Assembly: GCF_011320075.1 (NCBI RefSeq)
Contig: NZ_JAANPA010000007.1
Span: forward strand, 1-64,000
Direction: 5' to 3'
Length of the DNA: 64,000 nucleotides
Origin: Sphingosinicella sp. YJ22
GTDB taxonomy: Bacteria; Pseudomonadota; Alphaproteobacteria; Sphingomonadales; Sphingomonadaceae
The notes below the pieces were generated by a model. The model searched no databases. It was given only the letters and a program-made list of their open reading frames with translations, and was not told the DNA's origin. Both the position numbers and the translations under genes were made by a program. Each line of letters opens with the position of its first letter. Within the stretch, counting starts at the first letter, position 1. Positions 28,593 to 37,733 of this stretch are shown here, piece after piece.

Positions 28593-29132
28593 ATGGCCGA
28601 CGATGCTGGAGCGGCGGAGCCCAAGGTGTTTCCGCCCAATTCCGTGCATGCGGTTCGCACCGCGCAGCAGATCCACGTCACCCTGTCGCAGATGGCCGAC
28701 CAGAAGGCCAACATGCTGCTCGCCGCGACCTTCCTGGTGTTCACCATCGCGCTGGGCCAGGCGAGCGACTCGGCCGAGCCGCTGCCGCTGCTGATCCTCG
28801 GGGTCGGCGCCTTCTTCTCGGCGGTGCTGTCGATCCTGGCGGTGATGCCGGCGACCCGGTTCAGGACCGGCGGCCGGCTCAACGTCCTGTTCTTCGGCTC
28901 GTTCGAGCAGTTGAGCGAGGAAGAGTTCCTCGAGCGGGTGATGACGGAACTGAGGTCGGAGGAGGGCTTCCTCACGATCATGCTTCGCGATCTCTACCAG
29001 AACGGGGTCGTGCTTGCGCGCAAGAAGTACCGGCTGCTGGGACATGCCTATCGCACCTTCCTGGTCGGGCTGTGCCTCAGCTTCCTCGCCTTCATCGTCG
29101 GTTTCTTCGTCGAGCTGCCGACGCTTATTTGA
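28593..29132 (+). CDS. Pycsar-effector-like membrane protein (DUF5706)
   Basis: This 179-residue protein has hydrophobic helices at about 40-57, 62-84 and 151-172. It has the ADQKANMLLAATFLVFTIA block typical of the DUF5706 family. This family supplies the transmembrane effectors (PycTM) of Pycsar anti-phage systems. Here no pyrimidine cyclase is next to it; it lies instead between the SPT-ACP pair and the CerR-like SDR. The start ATG at 28593 follows GGAGGGGGAGAG. It may be a co-opted envelope protein. Its 3' end overlaps the convergent SDR gene by eight bases. Confidence 0.72.
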   Translation: MADDAGAAEPKVFPPNSVHAVRTAQQIHVTLSQMADQKANMLLAATFLVFTIALGQASDSAEPLPLLILGVGAFFSAVLSILAVMPATRFRTGGRLNVLFFGSFEQLSEEEFLERVMTELRSEEGFLTIMLRDLYQNGVVLARKKYRLLGHAYRTFLVGLCLSFLAFIVGFFVELPTLI

Positions 29133-30051
29133 GCCAGCCCTCGGCGCGGTACCAGTCGGCGGTCTCGCGCAGGCCGGTGGGCGTGCGCACTTGCGGGGCC
29201 CATAAAGACGCGGGCGGACGGCGCTCGGCGGCGGCGACCCAGTCGGGATGGCAGAAATAGCGCACCCGGTCGCGAGTCAGCTTGGCCCGCGAGCGGCGGA
29301 CGAGCCGGTCGATGCCGGCGGCGCCGTGGAGCAGGGCGCGCGGCATCGACAGGGTTGCGGCGCGCCTGCCGAACACCCGCCCCAGGGTGCGGGCGAAATG
29401 GCGGTGGGCCCAGCCCTCGGCGGTGCCGTCGTCGGGCTCGTAGGTCTCGGACCAGCTGTCCTCGGCGGGGATGACGTCGAGGATCAGCCGGCACAGGTCC
29501 TCGACATGGATGACCGAGAAGCGCCCGCGCGGCGGCAGCGCGACGATTCCGCGGCGCGCCATCTTGAACAGCTCGAACGTCTCGCGGTCGCCCGGGCCAT
29601 AGACGGCGGGCGGGCGGATCACGGTCCAGTCGAGGCCGGAGGCGGCGACGATCCGCTCCGACTTGGCCTTGGACCAGCCATAATCGGACAGCGCCGGCTC
29701 GCGCGCCGACAGCGACGAGACGTGGATGAAGCGGCGCACGCCGGCGGCCCGCGCCGCATCGACCATCGCCGCGGTGCCGCCGGCATTGACCTGCTCGAAC
29801 GCGTCGCGGCTCGGGCCGTTGATCATCCCGGCGATGTGGACGACGGCGTCGGCCTCTTCGCACAGGCGGTGGAGCGTGTCGGGGCGGTCGAGCGTGCCCT
29901 CGACCCATTCGACGCCATCCTCGGGCGGCCGCCAGGCTCGGGTCAGCGCGCGCACCGGATGGCCGCGCTCGCGGGCGAGGCGGATCAGGTGGCCGCCGAC
30001 GAAGCCGGTGCCGCCGGTGACCGCGAGGGTCGGAAGGGAACGCCGTTTCAC
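29125..30051 (-). CDS. NAD-dependent epimerase/dehydratase family protein, CerR-like
   Basis: This 308-residue extended SDR has TGGTGFVGGHL at the N-terminus and a catalytic YGWSKAKSE near 145-153. Together with SPT and its ACP it matches the genes of bacterial ceramide synthesis, in which an SDR of this type (CerR in Caulobacter) reduces the 3-keto group of oxidised ceramide. That function is inferred from family resemblance and locus. The GTG start lies one base after the obgE stop, so it is the second gene of an obgE operon. A sugar-nucleotide epimerase role is the alternative. Confidence 0.75.
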   Translation of the reverse strand: MKRRSLPTLAVTGGTGFVGGHLIRLARERGHPVRALTRAWRPPEDGVEWVEGTLDRPDTLHRLCEEADAVVHIAGMINGPSRDAFEQVNAGGTAAMVDAARAAGVRRFIHVSSLSAREPALSDYGWSKAKSERIVAASGLDWTVIRPPAVYGPGDRETFELFKMARRGIVALPPRGRFSVIHVEDLCRLILDVIPAEDSWSETYEPDDGTAEGWAHRHFARTLGRVFGRRAATLSMPRALLHGAAGIDRLVRRSRAKLTRDRVRYFCHPDWVAAAERRPPASLWAPQVRTPTGLRETADWYRAEGWLK

Positions 30052-30052
30052 G

Positions 30053-31108
<1,056 letters not shown>

Positions 31109-31157
31109 TTAGGGAGTCGCGACCGGAGAGGGAAGGGCGGTCAGACCCGCGCCCGGC

Positions 31158-31769
31158 TCATGGCCTGGCTCCCTTGCCGCGCTGCGCTTCGGGATGGTGG
31201 GCGGCGATCTGCGCTCTGAGAGTCCTGGAGGCAAGGTCGCGGGCGGCGTCGCGCGGCAGGCCGAGGGCCTCCGCGATCGAGCCGCCGAGCAGCGAATCGC
31301 CGAGCGCTGCGAGGACGAGCCACAAGGTGCTCTCGGGAACGTGATGCTCCTCGTGGGAGACGGTGAGCTGGTTCACGAGCGCGCGGATCGATTCGAGGAT
31401 CGGGTTCAGCGCGTCGCGGTTGCCGGACAGGATCATCCAGGCGGCCAGCGCCCCGGCGCCCTGCTTGCCGAAGGCGTCGAAGGTGCGGTCGACGATCTCG
31501 CGGGGGTCGGCCTCGCCGTGGCGGGCGCGCTCGACCGTGTCGGCGATGGCGCGGGTGACCTGCTCGGCCATGGTTCGGACGAGCTCGGCCTGAAGGCCCG
31601 CGGCCGAGCCGAAATGATGGAGGAGATTGGCGTGGGTCTTGCCGATCTCGGCCGCGACCGCCTTCAGGGTCACCGCTTGCGGGCCCTGCTCGATGAGCAG
31701 GCGCCGCGCCGCCTCCAGCGCGGCAGCCCGGCTCTCGGCGGGCGACAGTCTCTCACGCGCTATTGACAT
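31158..31769 (-). CDS. TetR/AcrR family transcriptional regulator
   Basis: This 203-residue repressor-type regulator has an N-terminal helix-turn-helix (VTLKAVAAEIGKTHANLLHHFG split over residues 33-54) and an all-helical C-terminal ligand domain. It is divergent from a ferritin-like hydrolase gene 44 bases away. A palindrome overlaps its own start codon, so it probably represses itself and the hydrolase. The ligand is unknown. Confidence 0.88.
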   Translation of the reverse strand: MSIARERLSPAESRAAALEAARRLLIEQGPQAVTLKAVAAEIGKTHANLLHHFGSAAGLQAELVRTMAEQVTRAIADTVERARHGEADPREIVDRTFDAFGKQGAGALAAWMILSGNRDALNPILESIRALVNQLTVSHEEHHVPESTLWLVLAALGDSLLGGSIAEALGLPRDAARDLASRTLRAQIAAHHPEAQRGKGARP

Positions 31770-31788
31770 GAATGTAAGTATCTTTCAT
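31763..31788. promoter_or_regulatory. TTGACA element and candidate TetR operator
   Basis: TTGACA at 31763-31768 is a perfect -35 hexamer for the plus-strand hydrolase gene, though no good -10 was found at 16-18 bases. It abuts an imperfect inverted repeat with outer arms ATGAA and TTCAT at 31768-31788. This overlaps the tetR start codon and is a plausible operator. Confidence 0.4.
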
Positions 31789-31813
31789 TGCCTATCGTCA
31801 CGGAGATAGCCTG

Positions 31814-32659
31814 ATGAATCGCTTCGCGACACCCGCCGACCTCACCATCACCCCGCGCGACCGCCGCTTCGGCCGCGGGCTTGCCGCCAATCGCTGGTGG
31901 GTGGCGAACGATCCCGTCGCCACCGCCTTCTACAACGCGCTGTCGGCGACCTTCCCCAAGGGCGAGGCCTTCTTCGTCGAGAGCGTTCGCGCGTTCCGCG
32001 ACGGCGCCCCCGACAAGCTCGCCCAGGAGATCCGCGCCTTCACCACCCAGGAGGTGATGCACAGCCGCGAGCATGTCGCCTTCAACAAGAAGGCGGTCGA
32101 CGCGGGCTACGACCTTACGAGGCTCGAGCAGCGGGTGATCTGGCGCCTCGACATCGTGAAGTCGAAGCACCCGATCGTCAGCCTCGCTGCGACCATGTGC
32201 CTCGAGCATTTCACCGCGATCCTCGCCCATGAGCTGCTTCGCGATCCGCGCCACCTCAAGGACGCCGATCCCGAAGCGGCGGCCCTGTGGCGCTGGCACG
32301 CGATCGAGGAGATCGAGCATAAGGGCGTCGCCTACGACACCTGGCGTCACGCGACCAAGGACTGGCCGCGCTTCAAGCGCTGGAAGGTCAAGGCCAAGGT
32401 GATGCTTCTCGTGACCCGCAACTTCCTCGTCGACCGTTCGATGGGCGTTCGCGAACTGCTTCGCCAGGACGGCATCACCGGCTTCCAGGCATGGCGGCGC
32501 ATGCTGTGGTTCGCCTTCGTTCGGCCCGGCATGATGCGCAAGATACTCGGTGCGTGGGCTGGCTTCTTCAGGCCCGGCTTCCACCCGTGGAATCACGACG
32601 ACCGCACGCTGATCGCGCGCGCCGAGCAGCAGCTTTCCGCCCAGCCGGCGCTGGCCTGA
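31814..32659 (+). CDS. Predicted metal-dependent hydrolase (ferritin-like, PF10118 type)
   Basis: This 281-residue all-helical protein has the motif set EVMHSREH, MCLEHFTA and WHAIEEIEHK. These supply the Glu and His ligands expected of a ferritin-like metal site. The family is annotated as metal-dependent hydrolase, but its chemistry is not established. It is divergent from, and probably regulated by, the TetR gene. A palindromic element closes its 3' end. Confidence 0.82.
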   Translation: MNRFATPADLTITPRDRRFGRGLAANRWWVANDPVATAFYNALSATFPKGEAFFVESVRAFRDGAPDKLAQEIRAFTTQEVMHSREHVAFNKKAVDAGYDLTRLEQRVIWRLDIVKSKHPIVSLAATMCLEHFTAILAHELLRDPRHLKDADPEAAALWRWHAIEEIEHKGVAYDTWRHATKDWPRFKRWKVKAKVMLLVTRNFLVDRSMGVRELLRQDGITGFQAWRRMLWFAFVRPGMMRKILGAWAGFFRPGFHPWNHDDRTLIARAEQQLSAQPALA

Positions 32660-32686
32660 GTTTCGCGCATTCGGTGGGCTCTCAAG

Positions 32687-32825
32687 CCCTCTCCCCTGTG
32701 GGGAGAGGGTTGGGTGAGGGGGCTCAGATTCCGCGACTATCCTCGAACCCCGAACCCCCTCACCAACTCCGTCTAGGCTCGCTTCGCTCGCCAAGGCTTC
32801 GTATCCTCTCCCCGCCGGGGAGAGG
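32687..32825. repeat. Palindromic element bounded by two hairpins, between convergent genes
   Basis: Arms CCCTCTCCCC/GGGGAGAGGG (32687-32709, loop TGT) and CCTCTCCCC/GGGGAGAGG (32805-32825, loop GCC) bound 139 bases between the hydrolase and the convergent acetyltransferase. The hairpin arms equal those at 16677-16699. Confidence 0.8.
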
Positions 32826-32830
32826 GGGAA

Positions 32831-33391
32831 TCAGGCCGCCATCATGCAGGCCGGGAGCGGCATGTCGGGTACCTTGGCCGCAAGTTCCAGCTCAAGCTGG
32901 GCGCATTCGGCCTCGGCGCCGCGGCCGGCGCTGAAGCGGGAGCGGACCGCGCCCGCCGGCCTGAAGCCGAGCTTGCGAAGCACCCGGCGCGACGCCGGGT
33001 TGTCGATGAAATGGCCGGCGACCAGCCGCCGCAGCCGCAGGCTGTTGCAGGCGAAGCCGATCACCGCGCGGCCGGCCTCGGTCGCGAAGCCCCGGTTCCA
33101 ATAAGGGCGGGCGATCCAGTAGCCGAGCTCGACCTCGCCCTCCGGCGTGTCGTGGATTCCGATCGCTCCGGCCAGAAGCGGGGCGCCTTCGGTGCGCAGG
33201 AAGATGAGCGAGGCCGGCCGCGTCGGATCGCGGTCGCGCATGACGAACGCCTCGGCATGCTCGGGAAGGTAGGGCCACGGGGCGCTTGCGAGGTTGCGGA
33301 CGATCCCTTCGTCGGCGATCGCGCCGAACAAAGCGGGGGCGTCCTCGGCCCAGGCGGGCCGGAGCAACAGTCTTTCGGTCCTGGCGAACAT
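32831..33391 (-). CDS. GNAT family N-acetyltransferase (RimJ/RimL-like)
   Basis: This 186-residue GNAT protein starts with TERLLLRPAWAED, the beta-1 strand typical of RimJ/RimL-type enzymes. The block IARPYWNRGFATEAGRAVIGFA near 90-112 is the acetyl-CoA-binding motif A, and LRRLVAGHFIDNPASRRVLRKLGF follows near 118-141. It acetylates an unknown amine, possibly a protein N-terminus. It lies after the terminator of the ribosomal operon and so has its own promoter. Confidence 0.88.
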   Translation of the reverse strand: MFARTERLLLRPAWAEDAPALFGAIADEGIVRNLASAPWPYLPEHAEAFVMRDRDPTRPASLIFLRTEGAPLLAGAIGIHDTPEGEVELGYWIARPYWNRGFATEAGRAVIGFACNSLRLRRLVAGHFIDNPASRRVLRKLGFRPAGAVRSRFSAGRGAEAECAQLELELAAKVPDMPLPACMMAA

Positions 33392-33460
33392 GGTTCTTCC
33401 TCCCTTCCGCCGCCGCCCGTGCCCGAACTGGGTGACGGTCCGGCGACATTTCGATGAGGG

Positions 33461-33496
33461 AGAAAAAAGAAAGGGAGAGGGGGCTGCCCCTCTCCC
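33461..33496 (-). terminator. Intrinsic terminator of the rplU-rpmA operon
   Basis: On the minus strand a perfect 10-bp stem (arms GGGAGAGGGG and CCCCTCTCCC, 4-nt loop) is followed by TTTCTTTTTTC. Two further hairpins stand between it and the rpmA stop (33541-33565 and 33503-33520). Confidence 0.9.
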
Positions 33497-33564
33497 TCAT
33501 CTGGTCCGGTTTTCCGGACCCTTCGGGGCTGCCCCTTCCGGGAACAGCCCTTTCTCGACTGTTC

Positions 33565-33834
33565 CTATTCTGCGGCCACGGCCATCGACTGCACGCAGAT
33601 AAACTTGCGCCCAAGACGGCCCGCGCGGAACGCAACGGTGCCGTCGGTAAGCGCGAACAGGGTATGGTCCTTGCCCATGCCGACATTCTCACCAGCATAG
33701 AATTTGGTCCCGCGCTGGCGCACGAGGATGTTGCCGGCGATGACGTTCTCGCCGCCGAACTTCTTCACGCCGAGACGGCGGCCGGCGCTGTCGCGACCGT
33801 TGCGTGAGGAACCGCCTGCTTTCTTATGTGCCAT
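33565..33834 (-). CDS. rpmA: 50S ribosomal protein L27
   Basis: This 89-residue protein starts with [15 protein letters not shown] and contains [16 protein letters not shown], both diagnostic of L27. L27 reaches into the peptidyl transferase centre with its N-terminal tail. The tail begins directly with Ala after Met, so no cleaved extension is present. It is the second gene of the rplU-rpmA operon, 36 bases after rplU. Confidence 0.97.
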   Translation of the reverse strand: MAHKKAGGSSRNGRDSAGRRLGVKKFGGENVIAGNILVRQRGTKFYAGENVGMGKDHTLFALTDGTVAFRAGRLGRKFICVQSMAVAAE

Positions 33835-33870
33835 GACTCTGAGCTCTACTCGTTAGATCTTGAGGCTTGG

Positions 33871-34428
33871 TTATTCGCCTTTGGCGGCGCCCTTAGCAGG
33901 CGCGGCCTTCTTCGTCGATGCCTTCTTCGGCGCATCCGCCTTGGCGGCGGTCGCGGCCTTCTTCGCGGGCTCGGCCGGCTTGGCCTCCGTCTTGGCGGTT
34001 TCCTTCTTCGCCTTGGCCTTGGCCGGCGTGTCGATCTGACCCTCGGCGCCCTCGACCTTCAGCGGCGCGTCCTGAGCGACCGGAGCGTCGGCCTTGGCGG
34101 CCTTCTTCGGAGCGGCCTTCTTCTCGGCCTTCTGGTCGCCGATCGCAGTGATGCGAAGGATCGTGTACTGCTGGCGGTGGCCCTTCTTGCGCCGGTAGTT
34201 GTGGCGGCGGCGCTTCTTGAAGACGATGACCTTCTCGCCCTTGGCCTGGGCGATGATCTCGGCCGACACGGTGACGTTGCCGGCCTTCACGTCGGCGCCT
34301 TCGCCGGCGAGCAGCACGTCGTCCAGCGTCACGGTGTCGCCAGCTTCGCCGGCGATTTTCTCAACGGCGATCTTGTCTCCGGCGGCGACGCGATATTGCT
34401 TGCCGCCCGTGCGCACGACTGCGAACAT
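33871..34428 (-). CDS. rplU: 50S ribosomal protein L21 with long Lys/Ala-rich tail
   Basis: Residues 1 to about 103 form a normal L21 ([37 protein letters not shown]). A further 82 residues follow, made mostly of Lys, Ala and Pro ([14 protein letters not shown]-type units), like the tail of histone H1. L21 binds 23S rRNA early in 50S assembly. The tail would be exposed and highly basic. The ATG at 34428 is preceded by GGAAAG. The upstream frame that stays open is rejected because the L21 start is unmistakable. Confidence 0.95.
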   Translation of the reverse strand: MFAVVRTGGKQYRVAAGDKIAVEKIAGEAGDTVTLDDVLLAGEGADVKAGNVTVSAEIIAQAKGEKVIVFKKRRRHNYRRKKGHRQQYTILRITAIGDQKAEKKAAPKKAAKADAPVAQDAPLKVEGAEGQIDTPAKAKAKKETAKTEAKPAEPAKKAATAAKADAPKKASTKKAAPAKGAAKGE

Positions 34429-34495
34429 GGGCTCTTTCCACTTGAGGTCAAAATAGCTTGCCCGCGCAGGACGGGCCCAGCGCGGGAAAGCAGCG

Positions 34496-34524
34496 CAGGT
34501 AGATGGGGGACCCTTTTGTGTCAA
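34496..34524 (-). promoter_or_regulatory. Candidate rplU promoter
   Basis: On the minus strand TTGACA (34524-34519) is followed after 17 bases by TACCTG (34501-34496), about 68 bases before the rplU start. The leader between contains an inverted repeat (CCCGCGC with GCGCGGG, about 34461-34486). A palindrome (ACCGGC/GCCGGT, 34524-34540), possibly the hspQ transcript end, abuts the -35. Confidence 0.5.
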
Positions 34525-34550
34525 CCGGCTAGTGGCCGGTTTCGGGGCCC

Positions 34551-34913
34551 TTAGTGGCGCAATTGCCGCTTGAGGCGGTAGCGGGCGCCGTCGCGGCCGT
34601 CGAACATGCCCGCGATCGCCGGATGCTCGACCGGCGCCGAGTCGCCGTCGGCCTCCAGATTCTGCTGGCTGACATAAGCGATGTAGCTGGAATCGGCATT
34701 CTCGGCGAGGAGGTGGTAGTAAGGCTGGTCCTTGGGCGGACGCGCGTCCTCCGGGATCGACTGATACCATTCCTCGCTGTTGGCGAAGACCGGGTCGACG
34801 TCGAACACGACGCCGCGGAAGTCGAACAGGCGATGCTTCACCACGTCGCCGATCGCGAAGCGCGCATGGGCGACGCTCGGCGGCTTGGGGTTGGTGTCGT
34901 CATGTTCGGTCAT
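34551..34913 (-). CDS. hspQ: Heat shock protein HspQ
   Basis: This 120-residue protein matches HspQ/Ycc[26 protein letters not shown], split over residues 17-41, and [24 protein letters not shown] in the middle are diagnostic of the hemimethylated-DNA-binding-like fold. HspQ promotes degradation of unstable proteins and serves as a specificity factor of the Lon protease in enterobacteria. No heat-shock promoter was recognised in the 172 bases upstream. Confidence 0.9.
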   Translation of the reverse strand: MTEHDDTNPKPPSVAHARFAIGDVVKHRLFDFRGVVFDVDPVFANSEEWYQSIPEDARPPKDQPYYHLLAENADSSYIAYVSQQNLEADGDSAPVEHPAIAGMFDGRDGARYRLKRQLRH

Positions 34914-35002
34914 GCGCTTAATCTAGGCCCGTGCGGCGGCGCGAACAAGGAAGCTGCGCCCAAGCGATCGAGAGATGCCCTTCGACTTCGTTTAGGACAG
35001 GC

Positions 35003-35031
35003 TTGGCAAGCCGATTTCCTTGCTTTAGAGC
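35003..35031 (+). promoter_or_regulatory. Candidate tRNA-Ser promoter
   Basis: TTGGCA (35003-35008) and TAGAGC (35026-35031) are spaced by 17 bases and lie 55 bases upstream of the mature tRNA. The -10 is weak, so this is tentative. Confidence 0.35.
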
Positions 35032-35085
35032 GCGCCGCTCATTCGGCCCGGCTTCCACCTCAAGGGAGCCGCAATGAGCCCTCGC

Positions 35086-35177
<92 letters not shown>

Positions 35178-35270
35178 TTCCAATATTTCTGCAGTTCTTG
35201 CTGAGCCCAATTGTGACTAATGTCGCAGTTGGCATAATTTCGACGACACAGGCATTTAAGGAGCACGGGC

Positions 35271-36026
35271 GTGTCCTTCGGTGACGTTCGGCGGAATTTC
35301 GATCCGTTGTTCCCTCCACGGGTCATCCATCTCGTTCTCGAAGAGCCAGAGAGGTCCCACGCGGCGCTGCTCGGTCACAACCTGTTTACGCTGGGAACGC
35401 TGGTGGGGCATTTCGAGCAGGCAGTGTCGCTGATAACCTACCTCGATGAGCAGCGGGCGCCGCACCGCGCCGCTATGGCTTCCGATTCGCTAGAATGGGT
35501 TAGCTCCGCGGAACAGAACCGAAAGTTCGTCGAGTGGAAGATGCTTACCGCTCGCGTCGCCGCACTCACAATCGGCAACTACGCCGAAACCTGGCAGGTA
35601 ATCTGCGCGCAACTCAGTAAGTGCCCAACACTGGCGCCTTTGCAGGATCGCACGCCTTTGAAGGAGGCGACGAGGCTTTTCCGCACCGCGTTCCCAGGGC
35701 ATGATGCTGCGCGCCATGCCGTTGCTCACGCCGGCAAGCTTTTCGATCATCCAGATAAGTGGGCGCGGCACCGGTGGCCCGGTACGAACATCTACATCAA
35801 TCAAATGATGGCGGATCGCTCGGTGTCCTCGACGGTAAATGGTGAAACGGCGTCATTCGACGTGACCCCGCACAGTTTGGAGGCGCTGCGCCAAGCGACT
35901 GCGTTGAGGTTCCGCAGCTATCAACCCATCGAAGACCATACGATGACTCTCTCAAGGTACATCTCCAACGGCGTCTTTAAGCCGCCCCCAACCGTCGACG
36001 ACAAAGGGTCTGGAGTGGCCGGTTAG
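35271..36026 (+). CDS. Hypothetical protein next to tRNA-Ser, possible HEPN-like
   Basis: This 251-residue protein was not recognised. A very good ribosome site (TAAGGAG, 7 bases before the GTG at 35271) supports it as a real gene. Base composition is visibly lower in GC than its neighbours, and codon choice is mixed, which suggests acquisition. It looks soluble and mostly helical. The segment ARHAVAHAGKL near residue 141 contains Arg-x4-His, the motif of HEPN-type RNases, but such short matches occur by chance. It lies alone between the tRNA and a palindromic element. Confidence 0.7.
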   Translation: MSFGDVRRNFDPLFPPRVIHLVLEEPERSHAALLGHNLFTLGTLVGHFEQAVSLITYLDEQRAPHRAAMASDSLEWVSSAEQNRKFVEWKMLTARVAALTIGNYAETWQVICAQLSKCPTLAPLQDRTPLKEATRLFRTAFPGHDAARHAVAHAGKLFDHPDKWARHRWPGTNIYINQMMADRSVSSTVNGETASFDVTPHSLEALRQATALRFRSYQPIEDHTMTLSRYISNGVFKPPPTVDDKGSGVAG

Positions 36027-36035
36027 ATTGGTGGA

Positions 36036-36109
36036 TCCCAGTCTCCCCGCCCCTCTGAAGGAGGGGTGGGCCCTTGCTGATCGGGGGGTGCAAGGGCCCG
36101 ATGCTGGGA
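36036..36109. repeat. Nested inverted repeat upstream of the ECF sigma gene
   Basis: Outer arms TCCCAG (36036-36041) and CTGGGA (36104-36109) enclose a small stem CCCCTC/GAGGGG (36050-36066) and a perfect 10-bp stem GGGCCCTTGC/GCAAGGGCCC (36068-36099). It resembles the other palindromic elements in the window and marks the right border of the tRNA-linked islet. Nothing else is evident between 36027 and 36245. Confidence 0.7.
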
Positions 36110-36245
36110 CGCCGCCGGCTGCGCCGATCCGCATTTGGCCGGAGCGGATGGACAAAGGCAGGCGCCATTGCCTAGTGAACGGCCTTCCGAGTGGCCGGCC
36201 TTGCGGGGGCAGGCGGGCGCTCCTCGCAGGACACAAGAGGCGCAG

Positions 36246-36761
36246 ATGGCGGGCGGCGGCCTTGAGGCCGTTTTCATGCAGAATCGGGCGACGCTGCTGC
36301 GCTTCCTGCGGGCGCGCGGCGCCGGCGATGCTGCCGAGGACGTGCTTCAGGAATTGTGGCTGAAGGCGTCGGTCGGCGCGGCGGGCCCGATCGCCGATCC
36401 GCTCGCCTATCTCTACCGGGTCGCCAACAATCTGATGCTCGACCGCCGCCGCGGCGCGCTTCGCCGCGAGCGCCGCGACCAGGACTGGACCGAGGCGACC
36501 GGCGGGCCCGAGATCGGCGTGTCGGACTCGCCGTCGGGCGAGCGGGTGCTGATCGCGCGCGAGCAGCTCATGGCGGTCGAAGCGGCGCTCAAGGCGCTCG
36601 GCGAGCGCACCGATCATGTCTTCCGCCGCTACCGGGTCGAGGGCGCGAGCCAGCGCGAGATCGCCGACGAGCTCGGGATCAGCCTGAGCGCCGTCCAGAA
36701 GCATCTCCAGAAGGCCTATCGCGCCCTCGTCAAATTGAGGAGGCGGTTCGATGCGGATTGA
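36246..36761 (+). CDS. ECF-type RNA polymerase sigma factor (FecI-like)
   Basis: This 171-residue sigma-70 family protein has only regions 2 and 4. Region 2 is AAEDVLQELWLKA to DPLAYLYRVANNLMLDRRR. Region 4 is VFRRYRVEGASQREIADELGISLSAVQKHLQKAYRALVKL, split across residues 118-160, with a clear helix-turn-helix. It precedes a FecR protein and a TonB receptor with STN domain, so it is a cell-surface-signalling sigma factor. The ATG at 36246 follows AGAGGCGC and starts the conserved part; an upstream ATG at 36135 would add an unlikely Arg/Pro-rich extension. Confidence 0.92.
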   Translation: MAGGGLEAVFMQNRATLLRFLRARGAGDAAEDVLQELWLKASVGAAGPIADPLAYLYRVANNLMLDRRRGALRRERRDQDWTEATGGPEIGVSDSPSGERVLIAREQLMAVEAALKALGERTDHVFRRYRVEGASQREIADELGISLSAVQKHLQKAYRALVKLRRRFDAD

Positions 36762-36797
36762 TCGCGGCGGCGGCGTCTTGTCCTTGAGGTGGCGCGT

Positions 36798-37733
36798 ATG
36801 ACGGACAGGCGGGACGATATCGAAGCGGAAGCGATCGGCTGGGTGATCCGCCTGCGCGACGCCGGCGCCGACGACTGGGCAGCCTTCACGGACTGGCTCG
36901 AGGCGGACCCCGCCCATGCCGCCGCCTATGACGAAGCGGCGCTCGCGGAGCTGGAATGGGGGGGGCTGGCGCGTCCCGAACGCGCCGTGCCGAAGCCGCG
37001 GCCGGGCGCTCGCCCGTTCAACCGCCGCTTCTTCCTCGGCACCGGGATCGCCGCCGCGCTGGCGGGGATCATCGCTCTGGGCACTCTGCAGACCCAGGGC
37101 ACCTATGCCGTCGAGACCGCGGCGGGCGAGCGGCGGAGCGTCGAGCTCGCCGACGGCAGCCGGGTCGATCTCAACGGCAACAGCCGGATCCTGCTCGACC
37201 GCGGCGACCCGCGGGTCGCGACGCTCGAGCGCGGCGAGGCTTTGTTCACCGTCGTCCACAATGACGCCGACCCGTTCGAGGTGCGCACCGGCGACGTTCT
37301 GCTGCGCGACATGGGCACCGTGTTCAACGTGCTTCGCGACGGCGAGATGCTCGACGTGGCGGTCGCCGAAGGGGTGGTCGAATACAATCCGGGCCGAGCC
37401 GCGGTGACGCTCCGCGCGGGCATGGCGCTGAGCCGCCATTCCGACGCGGCGCCCGAGGTCGCGCAGCGTTCACCCGAGGCGATCACCGGCTGGCGTGACG
37501 GCCGACTGATCTACGCGGCGACCACGATCGGCACCGTCGCGGGCGACCTCGCGCGCAATCTCGGAGTGCCGGTCCGCGCCGAGCCGGACGTCGCTCAGCG
37601 GCCCTTTACCGGCGTGATCAGGGTTGACGATGGCCCCGAAACGATCCAACGGGCCGCGCAGTTGATGGGGGTCAACGCCCGTCCGTCCAACGGGGGGTGG
37701 ACATTGATGGCGGGAGCCAGTGAGACGCCTTAG
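36798..37733 (+). CDS. FecR family anti-sigma regulator
   Basis: This 311-residue membrane protein has the FecR layout. A cytosolic DUF4880-type N-terminus (ADDWAAFTDWLEADPAHAAAYDE) binds the sigma factor. One membrane helix lies near 75-95, then the periplasmic FecR domain (ERRSVELADGSRVDLNGNSR) and a C-terminal STN-like region. It relays receptor occupancy to the sigma factor upstream. ATG 36798 with GAGGTGG upstream is preferred over GTG 36789. It overlaps the receptor gene by 14 bases. Confidence 0.92.
   Translation: MTDRRDDIEAEAIGWVIRLRDAGADDWAAFTDWLEADPAHAAAYDEAALAELEWGGLARPERAVPKPRPGARPFNRRFFLGTGIAAALAGIIALGTLQTQGTYAVETAAGERRSVELADGSRVDLNGNSRILLDRGDPRVATLERGEALFTVVHNDADPFEVRTGDVLLRDMGTVFNVLRDGEMLDVAVAEGVVEYNPGRAAVTLRAGMALSRHSDAAPEVAQRSPEAITGWRDGRLIYAATTIGTVAGDLARNLGVPVRAEPDVAQRPFTGVIRVDDGPETIQRAAQLMGVNARPSNGGWTLMAGASETP

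Noticed and set aside
36034-36052. A possible attachment-site copy of the tRNA-Ser 3' end after the orphan gene.
   Set aside because: The match is about 13 of 19 bases in a C-rich stretch that belongs to a palindromic element, and no integrase gene is present.
36135-36245. A longer ECF sigma factor starting at 36135.
   Set aside because: The extra 37 residues are Arg/Pro-rich, have no counterpart in sigma region 2, and a better ribosome site precedes 36246.
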